Shown: piece by piece, positions 1 to 5,916 of the stretch
How positions within the stretch are numbered: the first letter of the stretch is position 1
Layout: every line of letters starts with the position of its first letter
Assembly (NCBI GenBank): GCA_002453275.1
Contig: DKGN01000055.1
Coordinates: forward strand, 1 to 6,002
Direction: 5' to 3'
Source of the DNA: Caryophanales bacterium UBA6769
GTDB taxonomy: Bacteria; Bacillota; Bacilli; Bacillales; UBA6769
Length of the DNA: 6,002 bases
Position numbers and translations under genes: made by a program
Notes under the pieces: model-generated
Database searches by the model: none
Seen by the model: the letters and a program-made list of their open reading frames with translations, nothing else
What the model was told of the DNA's origin: nothing

Positions 1-2
1 CA

Positions 3-2228
3 TTCCTCGCCGTCATTTTAGGTGCCTCGCTATACTCGATTGAAAATACAATTTTTGTAACGACAGGACTCGTTCTTTATATGATCGTCATTAAGATTGT
101 GGAAAAGCGAGCGTTAAATGTTCAAAAAGCGGTCCCATTCGTCGTTTTCTTATCTAGCTTTTTCGCCCGCTTTCTCTACATGTCATTTGATGGCCGTTTA
201 TTAACGACTGAATTGATTATGGCAGCGGTAGAATCGGGTTTAAGTTTACTATTGACGATGATTTTTTTACAAAGCATCCCCCTTTTAACATTAAAACCAC
301 TGAAACGGACGTTACGTAATGAAGAGGTCGTTTGCTTTATTATTTTACTCGCCTCAGTGTTGACAGGAACGATCGGATGGGCAATTTATGATATGTCGGT
401 TGAAAGTATTTTCGCGCGGTATTTAATTTTGCTCTTTGCTTTTATTGGCGGAGCGGCCATTGGAGCGACGGTAGGTGTTGTGACAGGCTTAATTTTAAGC
501 TTTGCAGATGTGACAAGCTTGTATCAAATGAGTTTGCTTGCATTTTCAGGCTTACTTGGTGGTTTGCTTAAAGAAGGTAGAAAAATGGGCGTTGGTGCGG
601 GCTTAATCGTTGGGACACTACTCATCGGAATGTATGGCGATAAATCACCCGTCAGTTTGTATCCATCATTAATGGAATCATTAACAGCAATCTTGCTTTT
701 CCTTATTACCCCACAGTCAGCGATTAGAAAAGTAGCTCGCTACATTCCAGGCACAAATGAGCATTCCCTTGCTCAACAACAATATTTAAAAAAGATTCGT
801 GACGTAACTGCTAATCGAGTCGAACAATTTTCTTCCTTATTTCAAACGTTGTCCAATAGCTTTACACAAGCCCCAGCATGGCAGGACGAAACTAAGGTGG
901 ACAGTGAGGTTGACTATTATTTAAGCCGAGTGACTGAAAAAAGCTGTCAAACTTGTTTTAAAAAGCGGAATTGCTGGGTTGTCCAATTTGATACAACATA
1001 TGAGCTGATGAAGGAAATGATGACTAATCCCGATAAAATAATATCCAATTATGCGTTTCAACGGGAATGGGAACGACACTGTGTGAAACCAAAAAAAGTA
1101 ACAGAACTTATTCAACATGAAGTCAGTCATTATGAAGCAAGCTTAAAATTACAAAAAAAGGTTAGAGAAAGTCAAAGGCTTGTCGCCGATCAGCTGTTAG
1201 GTGTGTCACAAGTGATGGGGAACTTTGCAAAAGAAATCCAACGTGAGCAAAAGCACCATTCTATTCAAGAAGATCAAATTGTTGAATCTCTTTTTGAACT
1301 GGGATTAGAAATTGATACGATCGATATTTATTCTTTAGAAAGTGGACAAGCCGATATTGAGATGACGTTATCTTCTTGTAGTGGACATGGTGAAGCTGAA
1401 AAATTAATCGCTCCGCTACTATCTAATATTTTAAACGAAATGATTATCGTTCAAAAGGAGGAACACGCACATTATCCCGGTGGTATTTGTACGGTGACGT
1501 TTGGGTCGGCGAAAGCGTATGTCGTTGAAACGGGCTATGCCAATGCAGCAAAAGGTGGCGCCTTCGTATCGGGAGATAGCTATTCTATGATTGAACTCGC
1601 TTCAGGCAAATATGCGATGGCGATTAGCGACGGGATGGGCAATGGACAACGCGCTCATTTCGAAAGTAGTGATACGCTTCAACTGCTTGCAAAGATATTA
1701 CAATCAGGCATCGATGAAACTGTTGCAATAAAATCTGTGAACTCCGTATTATCGTTGCGAACGAAAGACGATGTCTTTTCAACGCTTGACTTGGCAATGA
1801 TCGATCTCCAAAATGCGAAAGCGAGGTTTTTAAAAATCGCATCAAGTCCTTGTTTTATCAAACGGGGTGATCAGGTGAACATGGTTGAGGCAAGCAATTT
1901 GCCGATTGGAGTTTTACAAGAGTTTGATGTAGAAGTCGTGAACATGCAATTGAAGGCTGGCGATTTACTTATTTTAATGAGTGACGGTGTTTATGATGGT
2001 GCAAATGCCGAAAATAAAGAAATGTGGATGAAGCGTAAGATTCGTGAATTGAAGACAGATGACCCACAAGCAGTCGCAGATTTACTTTTAGAGGAAGTCA
2101 TTCGAACGAGACAAGGTGAAATTCAAGACGATATGACCGTGATCGTAGCGAAAATCCAGCATAATCTACCAAAGTGGAAAACGATTCCGTTTTACTCCAG
2201 CACTGTTAAGCGTAAAAAGGCACAGTGA
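3..2228 (+). CDS. spoIIE: Stage II sporulation protein E, PP2C-type Ser phosphatase (5' end outside the window)
   Basis: SpoIIE is the membrane phosphatase of the polar septum that dephosphorylates SpoIIAA-P, which releases sigma F in the forespore; it also binds FtsZ. The frame is open from the first bases, so the ATG at 81 is internal. 741 residues are visible; numbering below counts the codon at nt 3 as 1. Residues 1 to about 238 carry some eight hydrophobic segments, the membrane domain. A helical linker (about 250-280) leads into the central oligomerisation and FtsZ region, with cysteines at 315, 318, 324 and 360. The PP2C domain runs from about 505 to the end. It has SGDSYS (Asp525), ISDGMGNG (Asp543), MSDG (Asp661) and DDMT (Asp710). 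With an offset of 85 these match B. subtilis Asp610, 628, 746 and 795, the metal and catalytic aspartates. All are intact, so the enzyme should be active. Its promoter lies outside the window. Identification is very secure. Confidence 0.97.
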   Translation, partial: FLAVILGASLYSIENTIFVTTGLVLYMIVIKIVEKRALNVQKAVPFVVFLSSFFARFLYMSFDGRLLTTELIMAAVESGLSLLLTMIFLQSIPLLTLKPLKRTLRNEEVVCFIILLASVLTGTIGWAIYDMSVESIFARYLILLFAFIGGAAIGATVGVVTGLILSFADVTSLYQMSLLAFSGLLGGLLKEGRKMGVGAGLIVGTLLIGMYGDKSPVSLYPSLMESLTAILLFLITPQSAIRKVARYIPGTNEHSLAQQQYLKKIRDVTANRVEQFSSLFQTLSNSFTQAPAWQDETKVDSEVDYYLSRVTEKSCQTCFKKRNCWVVQFDTTYELMKEMMTNPDKIISNYAFQREWERHCVKPKKVTELIQHEVSHYEASLKLQKKVRESQRLVADQLLGVSQVMGNFAKEIQREQKHHSIQEDQIVESLFELGLEIDTIDIYSLESGQADIEMTLSSCSGHGEAEKLIAPLLSNILNEMIIVQKEEHAHYPGGICTVTFGSAKAYVVETGYANAAKGGAFVSGDSYSMIELASGKYAMAISDGMGNGQRAHFESSDTLQLLAKILQSGIDETVAIKSVNSVLSLRTKDDVFSTLDLAMIDLQNAKARFLKIASSPCFIKRGDQVNMVEASNLPIGVLQEFDVEVVNMQLKAGDLLILMSDGVYDGANAENKEMWMKRKIRELKTDDPQAVADLLLEEVIRTRQGEIQDDMTVIVAKIQHNLPKWKTIPFYSSTVKRKKAQ

Positions 2229-2230
2229 CT

Positions 2231-2260
2231 GTATAAACTCTTCTCCGCTCGTCTAAAATA
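2231..2260 (+). promoter_or_regulatory. Candidate sigma-F promoter of yabS-yabT
   Basis: GTATA at 2231-2235 begins three bases after the spoIIE stop. It is followed by a 15-nt spacer and GTCTAAAATA at 2251-2260. The forespore sigma-F pattern is about GYATA, 15-16 nt, GGnnAnAnTW; here the only clear mismatch is T at the second base of the -10 element. No sigma-A hexamer pair is visible in this gap. From memory, yabS and yabT of B. subtilis belong to the sigma-F regulon, which agrees. The call rests on reading by eye. Confidence 0.55.
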
Positions 2261-2274
2261 GATGAACGATTAAA

Positions 2275-2294
2275 AGTGAGGAGGGTTTCGCTTG
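2275..2294 (+). promoter_or_regulatory. Ribosome binding site and TTG start of yabS
   Basis: AGTGAGGAGGG (2275-2285) is a near-perfect Shine-Dalgarno sequence, 6 nt before TTG at 2292. It fixes the yabS start at a TTG codon. The resulting N-terminus (MNEGTIRQILLITDG) matches the start of B. subtilis YabS as I recall it. Confidence 0.85.
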
Positions 2295-3026
2295 AACGAA
2301 GGTACGATTAGACAAATATTATTGATTACGGATGGATGCTCGAATGTCGGAGAAAATCCAGCGGCAATCGCAGCGTTAGCAAGGGAGCAAGGGGTAGCGG
2401 TCAATGTCATCGGTGTTGTCGAAAATGATTCAATTGGTTCTCAAGGAATTGCCGAAATTGAAGCAATTGCTCAAGCGGGTGGCGGATTTAGCCGGATTGT
2501 TTATACGAAAGAATTGTCAAAAACGGTTCAGATGGTAACACGTCAAGCGATGACACAAACGATTTATGGTGTCGTCAACCGAGAATTAACGTCACTATTT
2601 GGAGAGGAAAAAGAAATTGATGATTTGCCACCAGAGAAGCGTGGCGAAGTCATTGAAGTGGTCGATGATTTAGGTGAGACACTTCAGCTAGAAATTTGTA
2701 TTGTTGTGGATACGAGCGCGAGTATGAAGCATAAGCTAGCTACAGTAAAGGAATCGTTACTTGATTTGTCGATTAGTATGCAAGCTCGAACAGGTGACAA
2801 TTCGTTTGCACTTCTTACGTTCCCTGGAAAGCGGAAAGAGACAGACAAGCTTATAAACTGGACACCTAAAATTAATGAACTAACTACGATCTTTAATAAA
2901 CTTACTCCAGGGGGCGTTACACCGACAGGGTCTGCGCTCCGAGATGCGATTGCAGCCTTTTCTTCGAGAAAACAACGGAGGAGATGGATGCGCGATGATT
3001 CATTTAACGAAGAATCAAGCGGTTAA
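2292..3026 (+). CDS. yabS: YabS-like von Willebrand factor type A domain protein
   Basis: This 244-residue protein is close to B. subtilis YabS in length and sequence; its biochemical role is not established. No signal peptide or membrane segment is seen, so it is probably cytosolic. Its vWA motifs come in unusual order. Residues 9-15 read ILLITDG, normally the third metal-site (MIDAS) loop. They are followed by a strand-helix-strand pattern up to about residue 90 that resembles the last third of a vWA fold. An acidic linker follows (about 98-133). Only then does the first MIDAS loop appear, DTSAS at 140-144, and after it the threonine loop GGVTPTG with Thr210 and Thr212. All metal ligands are present, so Mg2+ or Mn2+ binding is expected. 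The start is TTG with an excellent ribosome site. The gene overlaps yabT by 32 nt, so the pair is probably co-transcribed and translationally coupled. The likely sigma-F promoter implies forespore expression. The family call is secure; the function is unknown. Confidence 0.9.
   Translation: MNEGTIRQILLITDGCSNVGENPAAIAALAREQGVAVNVIGVVENDSIGSQGIAEIEAIAQAGGGFSRIVYTKELSKTVQMVTRQAMTQTIYGVVNRELTSLFGEEKEIDDLPPEKRGEVIEVVDDLGETLQLEICIVVDTSASMKHKLATVKESLLDLSISMQARTGDNSFALLTFPGKRKETDKLINWTPKINELTTIFNKLTPGGVTPTGSALRDAIAAFSSRKQRRRWMRDDSFNEESSG
2977..2997 (+). promoter_or_regulatory. Ribosome binding site and ATG start of yabT inside the end of yabS
   Basis: GGAGGAG at 2977-2983 lies 11 nt before ATG 2995, a slightly long spacing. 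Two nearer ATGs are less suitable: 2984 touches the Shine-Dalgarno sequence and opens a four-codon frame, and 2988 is in the yabS frame. The in-frame ATG at 2944 has no ribosome site. Starting at 2995 also gives an N-terminus like that of B. subtilis YabT, with the PGxxIxGKW motif about 15-20 residues in. Confidence 0.7.
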
Positions 3027-3711
3027 TATTCAGCCAGGTAATATCATTGTTGGTAAATGGCAACGCAATCGGTACAAAATCATAAAACGATTGGGGTATG
3101 GCTCCATCGGTGCTGTTTATTTAGTGCAGTCCCAGCTCGGGTTATCCGCTTTAAAAATTGGGTATGACAAAGTCGGAATCATTTCTGAAGTGAATGCGTT
3201 AAAGCGTTTAACAAATGTAAAGGGCCAGTCGCTTGGTCCTTTTTTTATTGAAATGGATGATTGGAACGGTTGGACCTATTATGTGATGGAATATTTACGG
3301 GGGGAACCGTTGTTGTCTTTTATACAACAAAAAGGCAGTGAATGGATTGCTGTGTTCATGTTACAACTATTAACTGAGCTTGATAACCTGCACCGTGAAA
3401 ATTGGGTATTTGGTGATTTAAAACCTGAAAACTTGCTAGTCGTTGGTCCAACACCAAAAATACGTTGGCTTGATGTTGGTGGAGTGACACAGATTGGTCG
3501 CTCGATTAAAGAGTTTACTTCCTTTTTTGATCGTGCTCATTGGGGAGCAGGCTCTAGAAGGGCGGAGCCAAGCTATGATTTATTTAGCTTTGTGATGGTT
3601 TTTCTTAATCTTGCTTATCCGAAGCAGTTTTCAAAAAATGGAGAAGGTATTCGGCAATTAGAAAGAAAAATAATGATAAGTCCGTTTTTAAAAAATATGC
3701 TTCGATTCTAA
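2995..3711 (+). CDS. yabT: YabT-like sporulation Ser/Thr protein kinase, kinase domain (zero frame ends early)
   Basis: YabT is a Hanks-type Ser/Thr kinase of the forespore. In B. subtilis it is activated by DNA, phosphorylates RecA and other proteins, and is anchored by a C-terminal membrane helix. The 238-residue zero-frame product contains the kinase fold. The glycine loop is LGYGSIGAVY (33-42), the ATP lysine is Lys54, and the probable helix-C glutamate is Glu65. The catalytic loop is FGDLKPEN (139-146) with Asp141, Lys143 and Asn146. The metal motif is DVG with Asp160, and a RRAEPSYD segment (188-195) stands at the APE position. HRD is replaced by VFGD and DFG by DVG; B. subtilis YabT has the same pattern as I recall it. 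The frame stops at 3709-3711, soon after a T5A6 run. The rest of the family sequence continues in the -1 frame to 3923, which would give 309 residues against 338 in B. subtilis. This is either a one-base error or mutation in the run, or a recoding site; see the separate entries. Confidence 0.9.
   Translation: MIHLTKNQAVNIQPGNIIVGKWQRNRYKIIKRLGYGSIGAVYLVQSQLGLSALKIGYDKVGIISEVNALKRLTNVKGQSLGPFFIEMDDWNGWTYYVMEYLRGEPLLSFIQQKGSEWIAVFMLQLLTELDNLHRENWVFGDLKPENLLVVGPTPKIRWLDVGGVTQIGRSIKEFTSFFDRAHWGAGSRRAEPSYDLFSFVMVFLNLAYPKQFSKNGEGIRQLERKIMISPFLKNMLRF
3685..3696 (+). other. Frame-break site in yabT: T5A6 run with slippery heptamers
   Basis: The run is five T (3685-3689), six A (3690-3695), then T. 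In the yabT zero frame it is read TTT TTA AAA AAT. T_TTA_AAA (3687-3693) is a canonical X_XXY_YYZ heptamer in the right phase, and A_AAA_AAT (3690-3696) is a second, overlapping one. A -1 slip at the first gives SPFLKKYASIL, exactly what a seventh A would give. The base string is certain; whether it acts as a recoding site is open. Confidence 0.5.
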
Positions 3712-3743
3712 TTGGCGCTTTGAAAAGTCAATACTCGAATGCA
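3698..3743 (+). other. Possible stem-loop just downstream of the yabT frame break
   Basis: Outer stem: TGCTTCGA (3698-3705) pairs with TCGAA and GCA (3735-3739, 3741-3743), leaving T3740 bulged, for 8 pairs with 4 G-C. Inner stem: 3711-3716 pairs with 3727-3732, 6 pairs including one G-U. It starts 4 nt after the heptamer T_TTA_AAA, and the zero-frame stop (3709-3711) lies within it. Found by eye; stability was not calculated. Confidence 0.3.
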
Positions 3744-3851
3744 GCAGAGATGAGATTGCACTTGCTTCAAGAAATAAATGGTGGCGTTGAGCCAATTTCT
3801 GCAAGAAGTCGGGTTCATCTTAAGAAAAAAAAGCGTCGGAAACGCTCCAAA

Positions 3852-3880
3852 TTGAAAGTTATCATAGTTATGACTTTAGT
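3852..3880 (+). promoter_or_regulatory. Weak sigma-A-like promoter candidate ahead of tilS
   Basis: TTGAAA (3852-3857, five of six matches to TTGACA) is followed by a 17-nt spacer and TTTAGT (3875-3880, four of six matches to TATAAT). A better -10-like hexamer, TATACT at 3898-3903, has no matching -35. The region is very AT-rich because it encodes the YabT basic linker and membrane helix, so chance matches are likely. Confidence 0.18.
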
Positions 3881-3949
3881 AATTTTGTTTTTTCTTTTAT
3901 ACTTGGAATTTAATGGCGGATAAGCTTCTACATTAAAGAAGGGGTACAT

Positions 3950-5335
3950 ATGGAGAACGTCGTCAATCGATTTATCGAAAGACATCAACTACTTACAAAA
4001 GGTGCAACTGTTATCGTTGGTGTATCAGGTGGTCCAGATTCTATGGTGCTGTTACACTACCTTTTGAGAAAAAAGGAAGCGTGGAACTTAACGATTGTTG
4101 TTGCGCATGTCAATCATATGCTGCGTGATTCTGCGAGAGAAGACTTTGCATACGTCGAATCGTTTTGTCAAAAATTTGACATAAAGTTCGAAGGGATAGA
4201 AATTGATGTGCAAGCTTATCAAAAAGAACATCAATGTTCGATCCAGGTGGCTTCTAGAGAATGCCGCTATCAATTTTTTGAACAGATGATGAATACGTAT
4301 CAAGCTGATTATTTAGCGTTAGGTCATCATGGGGATGATCAAATTGAGACAATACTCATGCGGCAAGTTAGAGGGGTGCTTGGATTTGGTCGGGCAGGTA
4401 TTCCTGTTAAACGAGAATTTGCAGGGGGTTTTATCGTACGACCGTTACTTTGCGTCGAAAGGTTGGATATCGAGCAATACGTGACAGAACATCAGCTTCA
4501 CCCACGTTTGGATCCAACGAATGAACAATTAGATTATGTCCGTAATCGCTTCAGGCATAAGGTTCTACCTTTTTTAAAGAGTGAAAATCCAAAAGTTCAT
4601 ATGCACTTTCAAAACCAAAGTGAATCACTGTATGCCGACGAACAGTTTTTGCAAACAGTTGCCGAGCAGTATGTTAATTCGGTTACTGAGCAAAAAAAGC
4701 GTGATAAAGTTACGATAAATGTGAACCGTTTTTTGTCTATTCCGTCCGCTTTACAAACGCGGGTCGTTCAACTAGTATTAAGCTATCTGTATCATTCTAG
4801 ACAACCAATTGTAACGAGTGTACATATTGAACAAATTTTGGTTTTGATGAAAGGTGAAAACCCATCCGGAATGCTTCATTTACCGGATAGTCTTTACGTT
4901 CTCCGTTCATATGAACGGATTGTTTTTACGTTCACCCCCGAACAAAAACACCAAAAGTTTGCTTACACTGTAAGTGTTCCGTTCGAGCTCCAATTGCCAC
5001 ATGGCTATTTAAGAGGCAAGGTGAGTGAAGAGCATCCTTGTGATGACATTCATTCCGAAACGACGTTTGTTGGAGATGCCCATGCATTCGAGTTTCCGCT
5101 AACTATACGCACACGAACACCTGGAGATCGAATGACTCCAAAAGGGATGAATGGTTCGAAGAAAGTGAAGTCTATATTTATTGATGAAAAAATTGCACGA
5201 CGGAAACGGGATTCAATTCCGATTATAGAAGATGCAAATGGCGAAATTATTTGGGTTGTCGGTGTAAAGCAAACAGGGGTAGGTTCCATTTCAAAAAACA
5301 CAACACACTTTTTGTATTTAGCTTATGAGTCATAG
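3950..5335 (+). CDS. tilS: tRNA(Ile)-lysidine synthase TilS
   Basis: TilS uses ATP and lysine to convert C34 of the CAU-anticodon tRNA-Ile to lysidine, which makes the tRNA read AUA and accept isoleucine. It is cytosolic and essential in B. subtilis. The 461 residues (about 472 in B. subtilis) show the whole family layout. The N-terminal ATP-pyrophosphatase domain has the PP-loop SGGPDS at 26-31, the HVNH motif near 54-57 and GHHGDDQIET at 125-134. The RPLL segment follows, then the D-x-T-N and RNRFRHKVLP motif (about 188-207). The C-terminal tRNA-binding region carries TRTPGDRM and the KKVKSIFIDEKI and WVVGVK segments. No key residue is missing. AAGGGG (3939-3944) stands 5 nt before the ATG. 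The gene starts 27 nt after the end of the yabT tail, with no terminator between. No strong sigma-A promoter is visible close by, although an essential gene needs vegetative expression; a weak candidate lies within the yabT tail. hpt follows after 22 nt. Confidence 0.97.
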   Translation: MENVVNRFIERHQLLTKGATVIVGVSGGPDSMVLLHYLLRKKEAWNLTIVVAHVNHMLRDSAREDFAYVESFCQKFDIKFEGIEIDVQAYQKEHQCSIQVASRECRYQFFEQMMNTYQADYLALGHHGDDQIETILMRQVRGVLGFGRAGIPVKREFAGGFIVRPLLCVERLDIEQYVTEHQLHPRLDPTNEQLDYVRNRFRHKVLPFLKSENPKVHMHFQNQSESLYADEQFLQTVAEQYVNSVTEQKKRDKVTINVNRFLSIPSALQTRVVQLVLSYLYHSRQPIVTSVHIEQILVLMKGENPSGMLHLPDSLYVLRSYERIVFTFTPEQKHQKFAYTVSVPFELQLPHGYLRGKVSEEHPCDDIHSETTFVGDAHAFEFPLTIRTRTPGDRMTPKGMNGSKKVKSIFIDEKIARRKRDSIPIIEDANGEIIWVVGVKQTGVGSISKNTTHFLYLAYES

Positions 5336-5337
5336 AC

Positions 5338-5360
5338 AGGGAGGACGTATAAACGGCATG
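5338..5360 (+). promoter_or_regulatory. Ribosome binding site and ATG start of hpt
   Basis: AGGGAGG (5338-5344) directly follows the tilS stop (5333-5335) and lies 13 nt before ATG 5358. That is long for Bacillus but workable. The alternative ATG at 5325 lies inside tilS, upstream of this site, and has no ribosome site of its own. Starting at 5358 gives MKDDILEVLI, like the N-terminus of known Bacillus Hpt proteins. Confidence 0.7.
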
Positions 5361-5897
5361 AAAGATGATATTTTAGAAGTGTTAATTACGGAGGCAGAGA
5401 TTCAATCAAAAACAGATGAACTCGCTGCGATTTTAGCTCAAGAATACGATGGGCGTTTTCCACTTGTTGTAGGAGTGCTCAAAGGCGCGCTACCGTTCAT
5501 GGCTGATTTAACTCGTCAAATGGACATTCATTTAGAAATGGATTTTATGGACGTGGCGAGCTACGGCAATTCGACTACATCTTCAGGGGAAGTCAAGATT
5601 TTAAAGGATTTAAATACTTCTGTTGAAGGTAGAGATATTCTTATCGTCGAGGACATTATCGATAGTGGCTTGACTTTGCAATATTTGGTTGAACTGTTTC
5701 GCTATCGGAAGGCTAACTCGATTAAGATTGTTACGTTGCTTGATAAACCTACAGGGCGGCAGTCAAAAGTAAAGCCCGATTTAGTAGGATTTGTCGTGCC
5801 GAATGCTTTCGTTGTTGGTTACGGACTTGATTACGCTGAGCGATATCGAAATTTACCTTACATTGGAGTTTTAAAAGAAGAAGTGTATAAAACGTAA
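5358..5897 (+). CDS. hpt: Hypoxanthine(-guanine) phosphoribosyltransferase
   Basis: This cytosolic purine-salvage enzyme (hpt, also hprT) joins hypoxanthine or guanine to PRPP, giving IMP or GMP and pyrophosphate. Its 179 residues agree with the roughly 180 of B. subtilis, and similarity runs end to end. Visible motifs are GVLKGALPFM (first active-site loop, about 38-47), DVASYGNSTTSSGEV (flexible catalytic loop, about 64-78) and the PRPP-binding signature VEDIIDSGLT with Glu98, Asp99 and Asp102. LLDKP and the C-terminal FVVGYGLDYAERYRNLPYIG segment, which contacts purine and metal, are also present. The start was chosen at 5358, not the in-frame 5325, from the ribosome site and family length. 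The gene lies 22 nt behind tilS and probably shares its transcript; the two genes are adjacent in many Firmicutes. Nothing suggests damage. Confidence 0.97.
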   Translation: MKDDILEVLITEAEIQSKTDELAAILAQEYDGRFPLVVGVLKGALPFMADLTRQMDIHLEMDFMDVASYGNSTTSSGEVKILKDLNTSVEGRDILIVEDIIDSGLTLQYLVELFRYRKANSIKIVTLLDKPTGRQSKVKPDLVGFVVPNAFVVGYGLDYAERYRNLPYIGVLKEEVYKT

Positions 5898-5916
5898 CAG
5901 TTTCTTTTCGTTACGT
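5892..5916 (+). repeat. Inverted repeat at the end of hpt
   Basis: ACGTAAC (5892-5898) pairs with GTTACGT (5910-5916) around an 11-nt loop; the hpt stop lies in the left arm. A run of seven T (5929-5935) starts 12 nt after the stem, too far for a standard intrinsic terminator, and the stem is AT-rich. It may be a weak terminator or processing signal, or mean nothing. Confidence 0.3.

Larger units (their letters stand above)
3693..3923 (+). pseudogene. yabT: C-terminal part of yabT in the -1 frame: end of kinase domain, basic linker, membrane anchor
   Basis: Read from AAA 3693, this frame encodes KYASILIGALKSQYSNAAEM and continues to the TAA at 3921-3923. It matches the end of the YabT kinase domain, including the pattern Y-x-(S/N)-A-x-E-M near nt 3730-3755. 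A strongly basic stretch follows at about 3822-3857 (KKKKRRKRSKLK). A 16-residue hydrophobic helix covers 3858-3905 (VIIVMTLVILFFLLYL), and the protein ends with EFNGG. In B. subtilis YabT the basic region is linked to DNA binding and the helix to septal membrane anchoring. No ribosome site precedes the TTG at 3720 or any other start here, so it is not an independent gene. It is expressed only if translation arrives from the upstream frame or if the reported base count of the A run is wrong. I type it as a broken gene part, but it may be functional. Confidence 0.75.

Noticed and set aside
81..83. ATG at 81 as the spoIIE start
   Set aside because: The frame is open back to position 3 with membrane-type residues, and about 85 further residues are expected upstream.
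1453..1462. Strong Shine-Dalgarno-like AAAAGGAGGA inside spoIIE as an internal start for a free PP2C domain
   Set aside because: No ATG, GTG or TTG occurs at a usable spacing; the string arises from the codons for Gln-Lys-Glu-Glu.
2250..2264. Small hairpin between spoIIE and yabS as a spoIIE terminator
   Set aside because: It has six weak pairs including a G-U, a 3-nt loop and no T-run. It overlaps the better-supported promoter -10 element.
2944..2994. Longer yabT start at ATG 2944
   Set aside because: It lacks a ribosome site and would add 17 residues coded inside yabS; 2995 has GGAGGAG upstream and fits the family N-terminus.
2984..2998. Four-codon leader ORF (ATG 2984 to TGA 2996-2998) overlapping the yabT start
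   Set aside because: Its ATG directly abuts the Shine-Dalgarno sequence with no spacing, so initiation there is unlikely.
3720..3923. Independent small membrane-protein gene starting at TTG 3720
   Set aside because: There is no ribosome site, and the sequence is the natural continuation of YabT in the neighbouring frame.
921..5301. Open frames on the - strand (921-1130, 1624-1861, 4088-4303, 5050-5301)
   Set aside because: Each lies opposite a strongly supported + strand gene, has no ribosome site or recognisable family, and is a shadow frame.
5325..5357. Longer hpt start at ATG 5325
   Set aside because: It lies within tilS with no ribosome site; the Shine-Dalgarno sequence is downstream of it at 5338-5344.
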